Shown: positions 8,281 to 17,073 of the stretch, one piece after another
Layout of the letters: every line of letters begins with the position of its first letter
How positions within the stretch are numbered: position 1 is the stretch's first letter
Assembly (NCBI GenBank): GCA_017481925.1
Contig: JAFUOK010000048.1
Coordinates: 1 to 33,638, forward strand
DNA from: Alistipes sp.
GTDB lineage: Bacteria > Bacteroidota > Bacteroidia > Bacteroidales > Rikenellaceae
Direction of reading: 5' to 3'
Length of the DNA: 33,638 bases
Program-made: the position numbers and the translations under genes
The notes under the pieces: generated by a model
Databases searched by the model: none
Seen by the model: the letters and a program-made list of their open reading frames with translations, nothing else
What the model was told of the DNA's origin: nothing

Positions 8281-8310
8281 AGCGGTTATCGAAAGATGAC
8301 CGCTTTTTTT
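8281..8310 (+). terminator. Rho-independent terminator after tRNA-Arg
   Basis: A 10-bp stem with one G-T pair (AGCGGTTATC and GATGACCGCT), closed by a GAAA tetraloop and followed by six T residues after the stem, lies 10 bases after the tRNA. Confidence 0.92.
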
Positions 8311-8404
8311 ATTTCACTCTTTTCTCGTTTCAAACCATCTTGTGCCCTCTCAATATCGGACTCACTGAATAATTAGGATCATCGGCAAAAGAGGGAGGTG
8401 ATAT

Positions 8405-8446
8405 AAAAACAAGACTCGCCTAACAATAAACGAATAGGCGAGTCTT
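8405..8446 (-). terminator. Terminator of the xpt-permease operon
   Basis: A perfect 12-bp stem (AAGACTCGCCTA and TAGGCGAGTCTT) with a 12-base loop lies 22 bases beyond the permease stop. On the minus strand it runs into GTTTTT. It faces the tRNA terminator, so the two transcripts are separated. The stretch 8311-8404 between them shows nothing else. Confidence 0.8.
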
Positions 8447-8468
8447 GAAATATAATAAATAGCGGCAA

Positions 8469-9776
8469 CTACTCTTTAATTCTAATTACCATATTTGAGA
8501 TGATGGCGGCCAAGCCTCCTGTGGTAATACCCGACGAGAAGATGTTCTTAACAGCATCGGGAAACTGCTGAAGAATATCAGGGTAGAGCTCTACGCCCAA
8601 GCCCATACTAAAACTAATCGCTATAACCAGCGTTGCCTTGCGGTCGATGTGCTGTGATGCTATGATCTTCACTCCCGCCGAGGCTACGGTGCCAAACATA
8701 AGCAGTGTTGCTCCGCCCAACACCGGATCGGGCATAAACGAGAAAACCACTCCGATAATAGGGAAGAAACCCAAAAGCACAAGAAATAACGCTATAAAAT
8801 AACCGACGTATCGACTTGCAACACCCGTAAGCTGTATCATTCCGTTGTTTTGTGCAAAAATCGAGTTTGGGAACGAATTGAGGACGCCTGCAATAAAAGA
8901 ATTGACTCCATCAGCGAGAATACCGCCTTGTGCTCGCTTCAGAAAGGTTGGGCCTTCGACAGGTTCTCCTGAGATTAGCGAATTTGCAGTTATGTCGCCA
9001 TACGCCTCAATCGCTGTAATTACATAGACAATTGCAAAAGCCAATATTGCAGAAAAATTAAACGACACGCCAAATTTGAATGGAATAGGGACGTTGAATA
9101 TCGAGTATTCAGGCATATTGCCAAAATCAACCATACCGCAAAAATAGGATACGATATATCCAATTGTAATGCCGATTATAATCGATCCCATTCTTAGATA
9201 GCGGTTAGAACTACGATTAAACAACACGATCAGCAACAATACAAGAGCCGCGATACCCAGATTCTGGAATGAGCCAAACGTTCCATTTTCAATTGCGGCT
9301 GTTCCTCCGCCACAAGAGGTAATGCCAACTTTAATTAGGCTGATACCAATTAATGTGACTACAATACCCGACACGAGTGGGGTAATAATCTTCATAGCAT
9401 ACTTCAGAATGCGGCTAATGAATATCTCGGCAAAAGCACCAACCATCGTCGCTCCGAAAATTGCGGGCAGACCTCCGATCGTTCCCGCCATAATAATAGG
9501 GCTGATAAACGAGAAACTAGTACCTTGCACGCAAAGCAAACCACATCCTACACCTCCAAACCGTTTACATTGTATAAAGGTTGCTATACCCGATACAAAC
9601 AACGACATTGATACAAGAAAACTTGTTGTTTCGACATCAAAGCCCAACGTTCCTGATATAATCAACGGCGGTGTTATGATGGCAACAAATATTGCCAACA
9701 GATGCTGCATTGCCGCAAACAATGTATCTTTTATATGAGGTCTATCCTCCAATCCATATATAAGCCCATTCCGCAT
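8469..9776 (-). CDS. Xanthine/purine permease (NAT/NCS2 family)
   Basis: This inner-membrane nucleobase:cation symporter of 435 residues is probably specific for xanthine or a related purine. It has the family motif QGTSFSF (first half) and the NAT signature in AQNNGMIQLTGVASR, where Q-N-x-G-x4-T is intact. It also has about 12-14 hydrophobic segments and the family's N-terminal GLEDRP and AMQHLLAIFVAIITPPLI segments. The ATG at 9776 starts two bases after the xpt stop, so the pair is co-transcribed. A TTG upstream at 9800 would overlap xpt and is less likely. Pairing with xpt points to xanthine/guanine salvage. The exact substrate (xanthine versus uric acid) cannot be told by eye. Confidence 0.92.
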   Translation of the reverse strand: MRNGLIYGLEDRPHIKDTLFAAMQHLLAIFVAIITPPLIISGTLGFDVETTSFLVSMSLFVSGIATFIQCKRFGGVGCGLLCVQGTSFSFISPIIMAGTIGGLPAIFGATMVGAFAEIFISRILKYAMKIITPLVSGIVVTLIGISLIKVGITSCGGGTAAIENGTFGSFQNLGIAALVLLLIVLFNRSSNRYLRMGSIIIGITIGYIVSYFCGMVDFGNMPEYSIFNVPIPFKFGVSFNFSAILAFAIVYVITAIEAYGDITANSLISGEPVEGPTFLKRAQGGILADGVNSFIAGVLNSFPNSIFAQNNGMIQLTGVASRYVGYFIALFLVLLGFFPIIGVVFSFMPDPVLGGATLLMFGTVASAGVKIIASQHIDRKATLVIAISFSMGLGVELYPDILQQFPDAVKNIFSSGITTGGLAAIISNMVIRIKE

Positions 9777-9778
9777 AA

Positions 9779-10345
9779 CTATTCCAATGTTATGGTGCAA
9801 TTATCTAACCTCTTTATTATAGCCAATGACTCAACGTGTATCCCTTTGCCTCGCAGCTCCGCTCCACCACTCTGGAAACCTTTCTCAATAAGGAAACCCA
9901 TTCCTTCCAATGTAGCACCAGCCTGCTTCACTAATTCTATAATACCTTTAGCGGCATTACCGTTGGCAAGAAAATCATCTATAAACAACACCTTATCGTT
10001 TGGACCCAGATAATCGCCACTGACACACACCGTATATGATTTATTCTTGGTAAACGAGAACACCTCTGTGGTCAGCATATTTTCCATCGTGCTTGGCTTC
10101 TTCTTTTTGGCAAAGAGCACCGGCACATTCAAATAATCACCAACCATAATGGCCGGGGCAATACCACTTGCCTCAATTGTCATAACCTTTGTGATTGTGT
10201 GATTGGAGAATCTTCTTACGAGTTCTTTTGCCATCTCGCGCATAAGGACAGGATCCATTTGATGGTTTATAAAGTTATCAACTTTCAAGATACCCCCATC
10301 AAAACATTTCCCATCTCTTAATATTCGCTCCTTTAGTTGTTTCAT
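9779..10345 (-). CDS. xpt: Xanthine phosphoribosyltransferase
   Basis: This cytoplasmic salvage enzyme converts xanthine and PRPP to XMP. The 188-residue length matches Xpt. The sequence starts [20 protein letters not shown] and contains the conserved [13 protein letters not shown] segment near residues 20-32. The PRPP-binding motif is [13 protein letters not shown] at 119-131, and the Lys-rich [10 protein letters not shown] segment is at about 78-87. It is first in an operon with a NAT-type permease, a classic uptake-plus-capture pair. A -7 box lies 23 bases upstream of the ATG. I see no purine riboswitch in the short leader, so regulation is likely by a protein or absent. Confidence 0.96.
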   Translation of the reverse strand: MKQLKERILRDGKCFDGGILKVDNFINHQMDPVLMREMAKELVRRFSNHTITKVMTIEASGIAPAIMVGDYLNVPVLFAKKKKPSTMENMLTTEVFSFTKNKSYTVCVSGDYLGPNDKVLFIDDFLANGNAAKGIIELVKQAGATLEGMGFLIEKGFQSGGAELRGKGIHVESLAIIKRLDNCTITLE

Positions 10346-10367
10346 AGCAGGTTAGTTTATTCTATTA

Positions 10368-10375
10368 CAAAGATA
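10368..10375 (-). promoter_or_regulatory. Candidate -7 element for xpt
   Basis: The minus strand reads TATCTTTG, matching TAnnTTTG, 23 bases from the xpt ATG. The nearest TTTG elements upstream give spacers of 16 and 24 bases, both outside the usual 19-21, so the -33 element is unclear. Confidence 0.5.
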
Positions 10376-10418
10376 GGTTTTTATTTTTATTCAAATATCC
10401 AAAATGAAAAAAAATACG

Positions 10419-10512
10419 ACTATCCATACTATCCCCCAATCTTGAGTCATTGGTGAATATCGAGTCAAAAAGGATAATTGGGTTAGAGTCTTTTATGTTG
10501 ATGTAACTATCC
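10419..10512. repeat. Three copies of ACTATCC upstream of xpt
   Basis: ACTATCC occurs at 10419-10425, 10428-10434 and 10506-10512, the first two exactly 9 bases apart. Three GAGTC words also occur at 10444, 10462 and 10486. The stretch lies between the xpt promoter box and the terminator of the neighbouring operon. It may hold a protein-binding site; no function is established. Confidence 0.3.
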
Positions 10513-10516
10513 TGCG

Positions 10517-10548
10517 AAAAAAACGGCTACAACACTATGTTGTAGCCG
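10517..10548 (-). terminator. Terminator of the efflux-region operon
   Basis: A perfect 11-bp stem (CGGCTACAACA and TGTTGTAGCCG) with a 3-base loop is followed on the minus strand by seven T residues. It lies 26 bases after the stop of the secreted-protein gene. Confidence 0.93.
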
Positions 10549-10574
10549 CTGTTTGCCTTAAATATCTCCCGGAA

Positions 10575-11126
10575 TTACATCATGGCTGCAAAATCAGCCG
10601 TAATGCTCATACCGAGTTTGATGTCGGGGTACTGCATCAGGGTGTTATAAACCTTCATAAGGTTAGCATCGTCCGCAGCATTGGGGACAAGAACTGTTAC
10701 GATATTTACCACCTCCTGTGTGTTAAATACAAATGTAGCGGTGTTCTGACCCTCCTGCATATGGATATTAGCGCTGATGTCATAGTTTGACTTATTGATC
10801 TCCATAGATGCACCGAGATACATACCGTCGGTGTTCTGATCAAAAGCAAAAATCTGACCCTCGGTCTTCTTTGCGCCATTCTCACCCGATACGAAGGTTA
10901 CGCCACCGTTATAGTCGATCATAAGGTACTCACGACCTACAACCCAGCCGAACTTCTTTGCTACCTCGGGCATCACAGCCTTCAAGGCCTCAGCAGCCTC
11001 CTTAGCCTGAGCGTTGTCGCCCTTATACTCAACGGTAAAGCCGTTGAACTTCATAGCGCCCTCCTGTGCCTGCACGCCACATACAGCGACCAAGCAGAAC
11101 ATCATTGCAAAAATAAACTTTTTCAT
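10575..11126 (-). CDS. Secreted protein of unknown function
   Basis: I do not recognise this 183-residue protein. It starts with a clear signal peptide (MKKFIFAMMFCLVAVCGVQA, cleavage likely after residue 20), so it is exported. The mature part is acidic and of mixed alpha/beta character, without cysteines or known catalytic motifs, and ends in FAAMM. The start is backed by a good purine-rich ribosome site (GAGGAAAG) directly before the ATG, which is notable because such sites are often weak in this phylum. It lies 76 bases downstream of the PII-like gene, beyond a hairpin that may attenuate transcription. It may be a low-level distal gene of the efflux operon or have its own promoter. Confidence 0.75.
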   Translation of the reverse strand: MKKFIFAMMFCLVAVCGVQAQEGAMKFNGFTVEYKGDNAQAKEAAEALKAVMPEVAKKFGWVVGREYLMIDYNGGVTFVSGENGAKKTEGQIFAFDQNTDGMYLGASMEINKSNYDISANIHMQEGQNTATFVFNTQEVVNIVTVLVPNAADDANLMKVYNTLMQYPDIKLGMSITADFAAMM

Positions 11127-11157
11127 CTTTCCTCTGTGTGTTAAGGTTTTTATAATT

Positions 11158-11182
11158 AAGGGCTGCCCACGGGACAGCCCTT
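11158..11182 (-). terminator. Attenuator-like hairpin between the PII-like gene and the secreted-protein gene
   Basis: An 8-bp stem (AAGGGCTG and CAGCCCTT) is followed on the minus strand by AATTATAAAA rather than a clean T-run. It could be a weak terminator reducing read-through from the efflux operon, or a processing or stabilising hairpin. Confidence 0.5.
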
Positions 11183-11202
11183 TGGTTAGAATCTGTCTCG
11201 AA

Positions 11203-11496
11203 TTACATCATATCCGTAACGGGCCAAGCAAAGGCACGCAGACCCTGCTGGTCGTTATCCACGTCGAGTTGCTTAAGGCGAGCGAGGAATGCCGCAGCCT
11301 TATCATCCTCCATCACAGCGATCAGAGCCGAGTTCATCGTGGGCCACGCGTGAGTGCCGAGGTGGGGCTCACCATCCTTTGAGCCACAGCCCATAAGCTC
11401 CTCCCAACCCGTAAAGCCACGGATCTCCATATCTTTCATTACATTCATAACCGCGTCATACATAGACTGGTTACATGCTACAAATACTGCTTTCAT
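11203..11496 (-). CDS. PII-like small protein linked to the RND efflux operon
   Basis: This 97-residue cytoplasmic protein starts MKAVFVACNQSMYDAVMNVM. The pattern of an N-terminal strand, a helix, then GFTGWEELMGCGSKDGEPHLG, and a later LIAVMEDDKAAAFLARL helix is that of the PII/CutA-like ferredoxin fold. Members of this kind encoded beside RND pumps have been described as a distinct PII group. The loop GSKDGEPHLGTHAWP is in the place of the PII T-loop and holds no Tyr. The gene starts 21 bases after the RND pump stop codon and so is almost certainly co-transcribed. A regulatory role on the pump in response to a small ligand is inference from fold and position. Confidence 0.75.
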   Translation of the reverse strand: MKAVFVACNQSMYDAVMNVMKDMEIRGFTGWEELMGCGSKDGEPHLGTHAWPTMNSALIAVMEDDKAAAFLARLKQLDVDNDQQGLRAFAWPVTDMM

Positions 11497-11517
11497 AGTC
11501 TCTTCGTTTTAGTTGTT

Positions 11518-14500
11518 CTACTCCTCAATTGCGGCTCGCTTTGCACGACGCTTCTCGCCACGAACGGCGAACGAAGCGAAGAGCGTGGGGATAAGAATCA
11601 AGGTAATCAAGGTCGAGAAGGTCAGACCCCAAGCCACTGACATACCCAATGAGTTCCACATCTCGGCTCCTACGCCGTTACCTACTGCCATCGGGATCAT
11701 ACCGAGCACGGTAGTGGTAGTGGTCATAAGGATAGGACGCAGACGGCTCTTACCGGCGGTAACCACAGCGTCGATGATCGACATACCTCGCTCACGGCAG
11801 AGGATAGTGTAATCCACAAGCACGATACCGTTGTTCACCACAATACCGATCAACATCAATACACCGAGCACTGACATAATGTTAAGCGGCGTACCTGTGA
11901 TAGCCAAACCGATAACCACACCCAACACTGCGAAGGGCAGTGAGAACATAATTACAAAGGGATAGGTCAATGACTCAAACTGCGATGCCATAATCACGAA
12001 CACCAAGATAACCATCAACACCATCAACAGTGCCAAATCGGTAAAGGTATCCTGCATATCCTCGTAGGTACCGCCTACCTGCCAGGTAAAGCCTGCGGGC
12101 ATATCAATCTCAGAGAGTTTAGCCTCGGCCAACTCAACCATCTCACTCAAGGCATAACCCGTACCTACAACACCCGAAATTGTTACGTAGCGGTCACGAT
12201 TCTTACGCGTAATGGTCGGAGGAGTAGAGGCCTCCTTAACGGTACCGATATCGCGAATCTTCACACCCTGACCCATCTGGTTGTAGATCGTAATATTCTC
12301 AATATCCTCGATTGACTCACGGAACTTGCGGTCGTAACGTACACGGATGTCGTACTCGTCACCATCCTCTCGGTAGAACGAGGTCACAGAACCGTTAATA
12401 CGGTTACGCAAGTACATTGATGCGGTGGTTACATCCAAGCCGCTGCGAGCCAACTTCTCAAGGTCGAAATCTACGTGGTACTCGGGGGTGTACTCGTTAC
12501 GAGAGATAGTAACCTGTGTGAAGCCCTCCGTCTCACGGAAGATATTTGCAATCTGCTCGGCCAAAGCATCCGAAGTATCGAAGTCGTAACCATACAACTC
12601 AATATCTACGGCGCTATCACCAGCCATTGAACCGGCACCAGTCGTTACGGTAAAGGTACGGATCTCAGTATATTCGTCAAGGATTGCACGCATCTCATCG
12701 GCGATCTCAGTAATACCCTTCTCGCGCTCGGTCTTCTCCACAAAACGCATATTCATAGAGATAATGTGAGTACCGTTATCCGACATTGAAGCGAAGGTGT
12801 TATCCGTATCAGCCTGACCCTCACGAACGCTCACCATCTCCAACTCCTCGGGGAAAGCCTCGCGGAAGCGCTGAGAGATCTCGAGCGACAAATCACGTGT
12901 GATGTCCTGGCGAGTACCTGCGGGCAACTGAATAGTTGCCGAGAGCGAACCACTATCCTGCGTGGGGAAGAACTCCGACTTAATGAAGGGATACAAACCA
13001 CCCAACACGCCTGCGAAGAGAACGAGCGATCCGAGGATCGTAGTCTTGCGGTGAGTTACGCACCATGCAAGGATACCGCCATAGAACTTATTAAAGCGCT
13101 CCATCGCTGCATCAATACGGCTCCGGAACCACGCCTTCTTGGGGCTCTTCTTCATCATCAGCGAGCACAATACGGGGGTGAAGGTGATAGCCGCAATGGT
13201 AGATACGGTAAGCGTAATGGTCACCATCCAACCCATTGAGTTGAAGAGGATACCTGCCATACCGGTCACCATCGTAAGGGGCAAGAATACGGCAATGGTA
13301 GTCAATGTACCACCCATAACTGAGATACCCACCTCTTTGGTTGCGAAGATAGCAGCCTGCTTGGGCTTTGCACCACGGTCGATATGTGTTGTAATGTTCT
13401 CCAATACCACGATCGCATTATCCACGACCATACCGATGGCAATAGAGAGCGACGACATGGTAATAATATTAAGTGTCTCGCCCGTAGCCAGGATGTAGAT
13501 AATAGCGGCCAGCAACGAAATAGGAATCGTAAGCACGACGATAATCGTAGCACGCCAGCGACCCAGGAAGAAGAATACCACGAGCATCACAAGGATAAAC
13601 GTCGTAGCGATAGTGTCACGCAGTGAGTTTACCGTAGAGATAATGTTGTCCGAGGTATCTACAATGGTAAAGAGCTGAACGTCGGCAGGCAAAGTACCCT
13701 TCAACTCCTCCAGATACTCCTTCACGGCACTCGAGATAGCCACAGCGTTTGCACCCGACTTCTTCTGAAAGATGATCATACCACCCTGCTCGCCATTGTT
13801 ATAGGTCTCCTGAATACGCTCCTGCACGGTATCCTGAATAGTTGCAACATCCTTCAAGAGGATAGGAGCACCGTTGCGGTAACCGATTACAAGATCATAC
13901 ATCTCGCTGGGGTCCTCGAACTCGTGGTCCACACGCAGTGAATATGCGTTAGAACCAACATCGAATGAACCAGCAGGAGTATTGCGGTTTACGGCTGCGA
14001 TAGCGTTAGAGATAGCCTCGATAGAGAGACCGTATGCCTCCAACTTATTAGGATCGCAATAAACCTGAATCTCACGCTCGGGAATACCGGCGATAGAGAT
14101 TGTACCCACACCACTTACTCGCGCCAGGGGAGTAGCGATCTGATCGTCGAGGATTTTATAGAGGCCCGACATACTCTCCTCGGCCGTAACACCCAGCATC
14201 AATACGGGGATCATATCAGACGAGAACTTGAAGATGATAGGCTGTGATACGCCATCGGGAAGTGTGGATAGCATATCCAGCTTATCACGCACATCGTTGG
14301 CAAGAATATCCAGGTCGTAACCATACTCAAACTCAAGCGTTACGATAGAGATATTCTCCTTCGACTGCGAAGTAATATCCTTGAGATGGTCCACACCGTT
14401 GAGCACGTTCTCCAGAGGACGTGTCACGTTGTTCTCAATATCCTCGGCACTTGCACCGGGATATGAGGTCATAACCATCAACATATTCGACTCAATGTCG

Positions 14501-14613
14501 GGGAATAGGTCAATACCCAATCTCGACAACGAGAACACACCCATAATTGCCACCGCAACGAATACGATGATCGAGGTAATGGGGTTATTGACCGATGTCT
14601 TATATATATTCAT
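11518..14613 (-). CDS. RND efflux pump, inner-membrane permease (HAE1-like)
   Basis: At 1031 residues this has the full length of an RND drug:proton antiporter such as AcrB. It begins MNIYKTSVNNPITSIIVF, with TM1 at about 10-28. The periplasmic porter domain follows, with PGASAEDIENNVTRPLE near residues 54-70. The TM4 region reads IGMVVDNAIVVLENI near residue 390-405, where the second acidic residue of the AcrB pair (D408) is Asn. A second RND repeat (VNNGIVLVDY in TM10) closes the protein. Overall motif pattern is of the hydrophobe/amphiphile type rather than the heavy-metal type. It sits 31 bases after the membrane fusion protein gene and 21 before the PII-like gene. Substrates cannot be told. 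Confidence 0.95.
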   Translation of the reverse strand: MNIYKTSVNNPITSIIVFVAVAIMGVFSLSRLGIDLFPDIESNMLMVMTSYPGASAEDIENNVTRPLENVLNGVDHLKDITSQSKENISIVTLEFEYGYDLDILANDVRDKLDMLSTLPDGVSQPIIFKFSSDMIPVLMLGVTAEESMSGLYKILDDQIATPLARVSGVGTISIAGIPEREIQVYCDPNKLEAYGLSIEAISNAIAAVNRNTPAGSFDVGSNAYSLRVDHEFEDPSEMYDLVIGYRNGAPILLKDVATIQDTVQERIQETYNNGEQGGMIIFQKKSGANAVAISSAVKEYLEELKGTLPADVQLFTIVDTSDNIISTVNSLRDTIATTFILVMLVVFFFLGRWRATIIVVLTIPISLLAAIIYILATGETLNIITMSSLSIAIGMVVDNAIVVLENITTHIDRGAKPKQAAIFATKEVGISVMGGTLTTIAVFLPLTMVTGMAGILFNSMGWMVTITLTVSTIAAITFTPVLCSLMMKKSPKKAWFRSRIDAAMERFNKFYGGILAWCVTHRKTTILGSLVLFAGVLGGLYPFIKSEFFPTQDSGSLSATIQLPAGTRQDITRDLSLEISQRFREAFPEELEMVSVREGQADTDNTFASMSDNGTHIISMNMRFVEKTEREKGITEIADEMRAILDEYTEIRTFTVTTGAGSMAGDSAVDIELYGYDFDTSDALAEQIANIFRETEGFTQVTISRNEYTPEYHVDFDLEKLARSGLDVTTASMYLRNRINGSVTSFYREDGDEYDIRVRYDRKFRESIEDIENITIYNQMGQGVKIRDIGTVKEASTPPTITRKNRDRYVTISGVVGTGYALSEMVELAEAKLSEIDMPAGFTWQVGGTYEDMQDTFTDLALLMVLMVILVFVIMASQFESLTYPFVIMFSLPFAVLGVVIGLAITGTPLNIMSVLGVLMLIGIVVNNGIVLVDYTILCRERGMSIIDAVVTAGKSRLRPILMTTTTTVLGMIPMAVGNGVGAEMWNSLGMSVAWGLTFSTLITLILIPTLFASFAVRGEKRRAKRAAIEE

Positions 14614-14644
14614 CGTTTCTTCTTTTTATGCGTTCTACACCCAA

Positions 14645-15667
14645 CTAATTTGTGCGCTCAACAGCAATACCGTCCTTCAATGCAGACTGGCCGGTTACTA
14701 CAACCTCGTCGCCATCGGCCACGCCACTCAACACCTCATACTTGTCGTTCATACGACGACCCAACTCCACCTTCTGGTAAGCTACGGTACCATCAGCCTT
14801 GTGAACGTAGATGAAACGGTCGCCCGAACCCATCATCTTCACAACGGCACGATCGGGAACAACAACATTCTTGCGTGCGCCATACGACATAGTCACACGA
14901 GCATACATACCCGGCTTGATCTGCTCCTTGCCATTGGCTACGGTGAGCTCAACCTCAAAAGTACGGGTCTGGGGATCGATCGAAGGAGTGATGCGAGATA
15001 CCTTGCCCTCAAACTTCTGATCAGGCAGCGCATCCAACTCAACATCAACGCTCATACCCTTTGAGATATATGAGTACAAAGACTCCGATACGTTAATGAA
15101 GATCTTCACAGGGTTGATCTGCTGCACAACGAAGATAGGGTTACCTACAACCATATCGCCATTATCGTAGTTACGAGCCGTAACAACACCCGAGATGGGA
15201 GATACCAGAGAGGTGTTCTCCAGCATATTCTCATACGTTGACTTTGATACCTCGTAAGCGGTCTTCACAGCCTCCCAGTTAGCCTTAGACTCGCCACCGA
15301 ACTTATACAACTCGTCTGAACGCTCGAAGTTAGCCTTATTGTTCTCATACTGAGCCTTAGCCTGTGCCAAAGCCGAGTTGTCCATCTCGGCCAGCTTCTG
15401 ACCGGCACGTACGTGGTCGCCCACATCTACCAACAGACGCGAGATACGACGTGCCTGCTGAGGTGTGATATTATTTACGGCAAAACCCTCAACATTACCG
15501 GTAAAGGTGCTCTGCTGCTCAACCTCCTGCACATTAACAACCTCGGTAGTTACCTTCGGCTTCTCCTCAACCACTACCGTCTCAGCACTCTTCTTCGACT
15601 GGCAAGCCATGCTTGCTACACAAACACCACCTACAAGTAGTGTTCTCACGATTACATTCATTTTCAT
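14645..15667 (-). CDS. RND efflux membrane fusion (periplasmic adaptor) lipoprotein
   Basis: This 340-residue adaptor bridges the RND pump and the outer-membrane channel. The N-terminus holds a lipobox ending SMAC with Cys at residue 22, so it is a lipoprotein. A split lipoyl/biotinyl-like domain flanks an alpha-helical hairpin: ISRLLVDVGDHVRAGQKLAEM before it and LVSPISGVVTARNYDNGDMV after it. The hairpin itself (about 95-150) is shorter than in AcrA. A beta-barrel domain with PSIDPQTRTFEVELTV follows. A second ATG two codons in is equally possible as start. It lies 14 bases after the tolC-like gene. Confidence 0.94.
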   Translation of the reverse strand: MKMNVIVRTLLVGGVCVASMACQSKKSAETVVVEEKPKVTTEVVNVQEVEQQSTFTGNVEGFAVNNITPQQARRISRLLVDVGDHVRAGQKLAEMDNSALAQAKAQYENNKANFERSDELYKFGGESKANWEAVKTAYEVSKSTYENMLENTSLVSPISGVVTARNYDNGDMVVGNPIFVVQQINPVKIFINVSESLYSYISKGMSVDVELDALPDQKFEGKVSRITPSIDPQTRTFEVELTVANGKEQIKPGMYARVTMSYGARKNVVVPDRAVVKMMGSGDRFIYVHKADGTVAYQKVELGRRMNDKYEVLSGVADGDEVVVTGQSALKDGIAVERTN

Positions 15668-15681
15668 ATCTTACTCTGTTT

Positions 15682-17043
15682 TTAATTTTCCTCTGAATTG
15701 TTTGAGTAGGTATCACCCGAGAGTTTCTCCAACGACACCTGGTTAATCAAGTAGTTATAGATAGCGCTTGAGCGTGAGAGCTCGGCCTGCGTATATGCCA
15801 ACTGTGAGTTATCAACCTCAACGAGTGTACCGCTACCGACCTCATAACGCTTAACGGCAATATCGTAACCACGCTTTGCCTGCGAAATGGTCTGCGAAGC
15901 GGCATGATACTGCTTCAGGTTGGTCTGCATACTGCTGTAGTATGACATCGCAGCCGTACGCAACTGACGCTCGGTATCCTCGCGCTGCATCTGCAACTTG
16001 GTCAAATCGATCTTGGCCTGATTGATAGCTGCACGACGCTTGCCACCCGAGAAGATAGGAACATTAAGGCTGAATGCTGCCGTAGAAGAACCCATCCACT
16101 TGAACTGAGAGATCTTCATAGTCTCATCCATCGCCGTCCACTGATAGTTAATCGTACCTGCCAGGGTAGGAAGGTTAGCAGCACGCTGCATCTTCAGGCT
16201 CTGCGTAAGCATACGCTCCTGAATATCGAACTGCTTCAATGTGCTGTTATTTACAAGGCTATTCTGCGCATTGATCTGTGCAGTCATACTGCTCTCGAAA
16301 TCAGCCAGCGCACCAGCACAATCAACAGCAATATCCAGATCCATACCCAGCAACGCCTTGAGCTGCCACAATGCCAGAGCGATAGTATTTTCGGCATCGA
16401 ACACATTAGGCTCGGCGTTGGCTACACGCACCTGCGACTGGATAAAGTCGTACTCCGACACCTGACCTACCGAGTAACGCTTCTCAACAACCTTGTGGTT
16501 CTCCACAGCGTTATCATATACGCGCTTATACACCTCGTATGAATCCTTTGCCAGGAGTACCTGGAAGAAAGCCTTCGACACCTGCTCGATCATATCGATA
16601 CGTGACGAGCGAGCCTGCTCAACGGCCAGCTCAACGTCCATACCCGAGAGTTTGAGCGACTTCCACAACTGTGCATTAATAAAGGGCATAGCAGCCGAGA
16701 AACCACCCATCATGGTATTGGTGGTACCCATCTTAACGGTCTGGCCCATAATGTGGAATGAGGGCTTGGCGATATAGCGCTGATAAGAGGCCGAGGCTGA
16801 AATCTCGGGCCACAACGCAGCATAAGTACCCTTCTTGGCGTACTTCTTGGCTTCAATAGTCTGATCGGCAATCTTCACCGTAGGACTCTCACTGAGGGCA
16901 ATCTTCAACGCATCGTCGAGCGTAAGCACCAATGTACCCGACTGCGACGCAGGCGTAACCTCAGCGTTCTCTTGTGCCATCACAGGCACCGAAGTCACGC
17001 ATACAAGCGCAAACAACGTAAAAAAGAGATTCTTCAGTTTCAT
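15682..17043 (-). CDS. TolC-family outer membrane efflux channel
   Basis: This 453-residue outer-membrane factor forms the exit duct of the tripartite pump. The signal peptide is about residues 1-23 (VMA before QEN). Two structural repeats, each with long coiled helices, are visible; LTLDDALKIALSESPTVKIADQTI opens the first half and the second carries FSLNVPIFSGGKRRAAINQA. The repeat-end segment YDIAVKRYEVGSGTLVEVDNSQ is characteristic of the family. Length is usual for TolC/OprM proteins. It follows the tetR gene by 30 bases and precedes the adaptor gene, so the order is regulator, channel, adaptor, pump. Confidence 0.95.
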   Translation of the reverse strand: MKLKNLFFTLFALVCVTSVPVMAQENAEVTPASQSGTLVLTLDDALKIALSESPTVKIADQTIEAKKYAKKGTYAALWPEISASASYQRYIAKPSFHIMGQTVKMGTTNTMMGGFSAAMPFINAQLWKSLKLSGMDVELAVEQARSSRIDMIEQVSKAFFQVLLAKDSYEVYKRVYDNAVENHKVVEKRYSVGQVSEYDFIQSQVRVANAEPNVFDAENTIALALWQLKALLGMDLDIAVDCAGALADFESSMTAQINAQNSLVNNSTLKQFDIQERMLTQSLKMQRAANLPTLAGTINYQWTAMDETMKISQFKWMGSSTAAFSLNVPIFSGGKRRAAINQAKIDLTKLQMQREDTERQLRTAAMSYYSSMQTNLKQYHAASQTISQAKRGYDIAVKRYEVGSGTLVEVDNSQLAYTQAELSRSSAIYNYLINQVSLEKLSGDTYSNNSEEN

Positions 17044-17073
17044 ACTAATTTAATTTTAATTAATTTATATTAT

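Noticed and set aside
10346-10400. Purine riboswitch in front of xpt
   Set aside because: The likely leader is only about 20 bases and no conserved aptamer pairing is visible.
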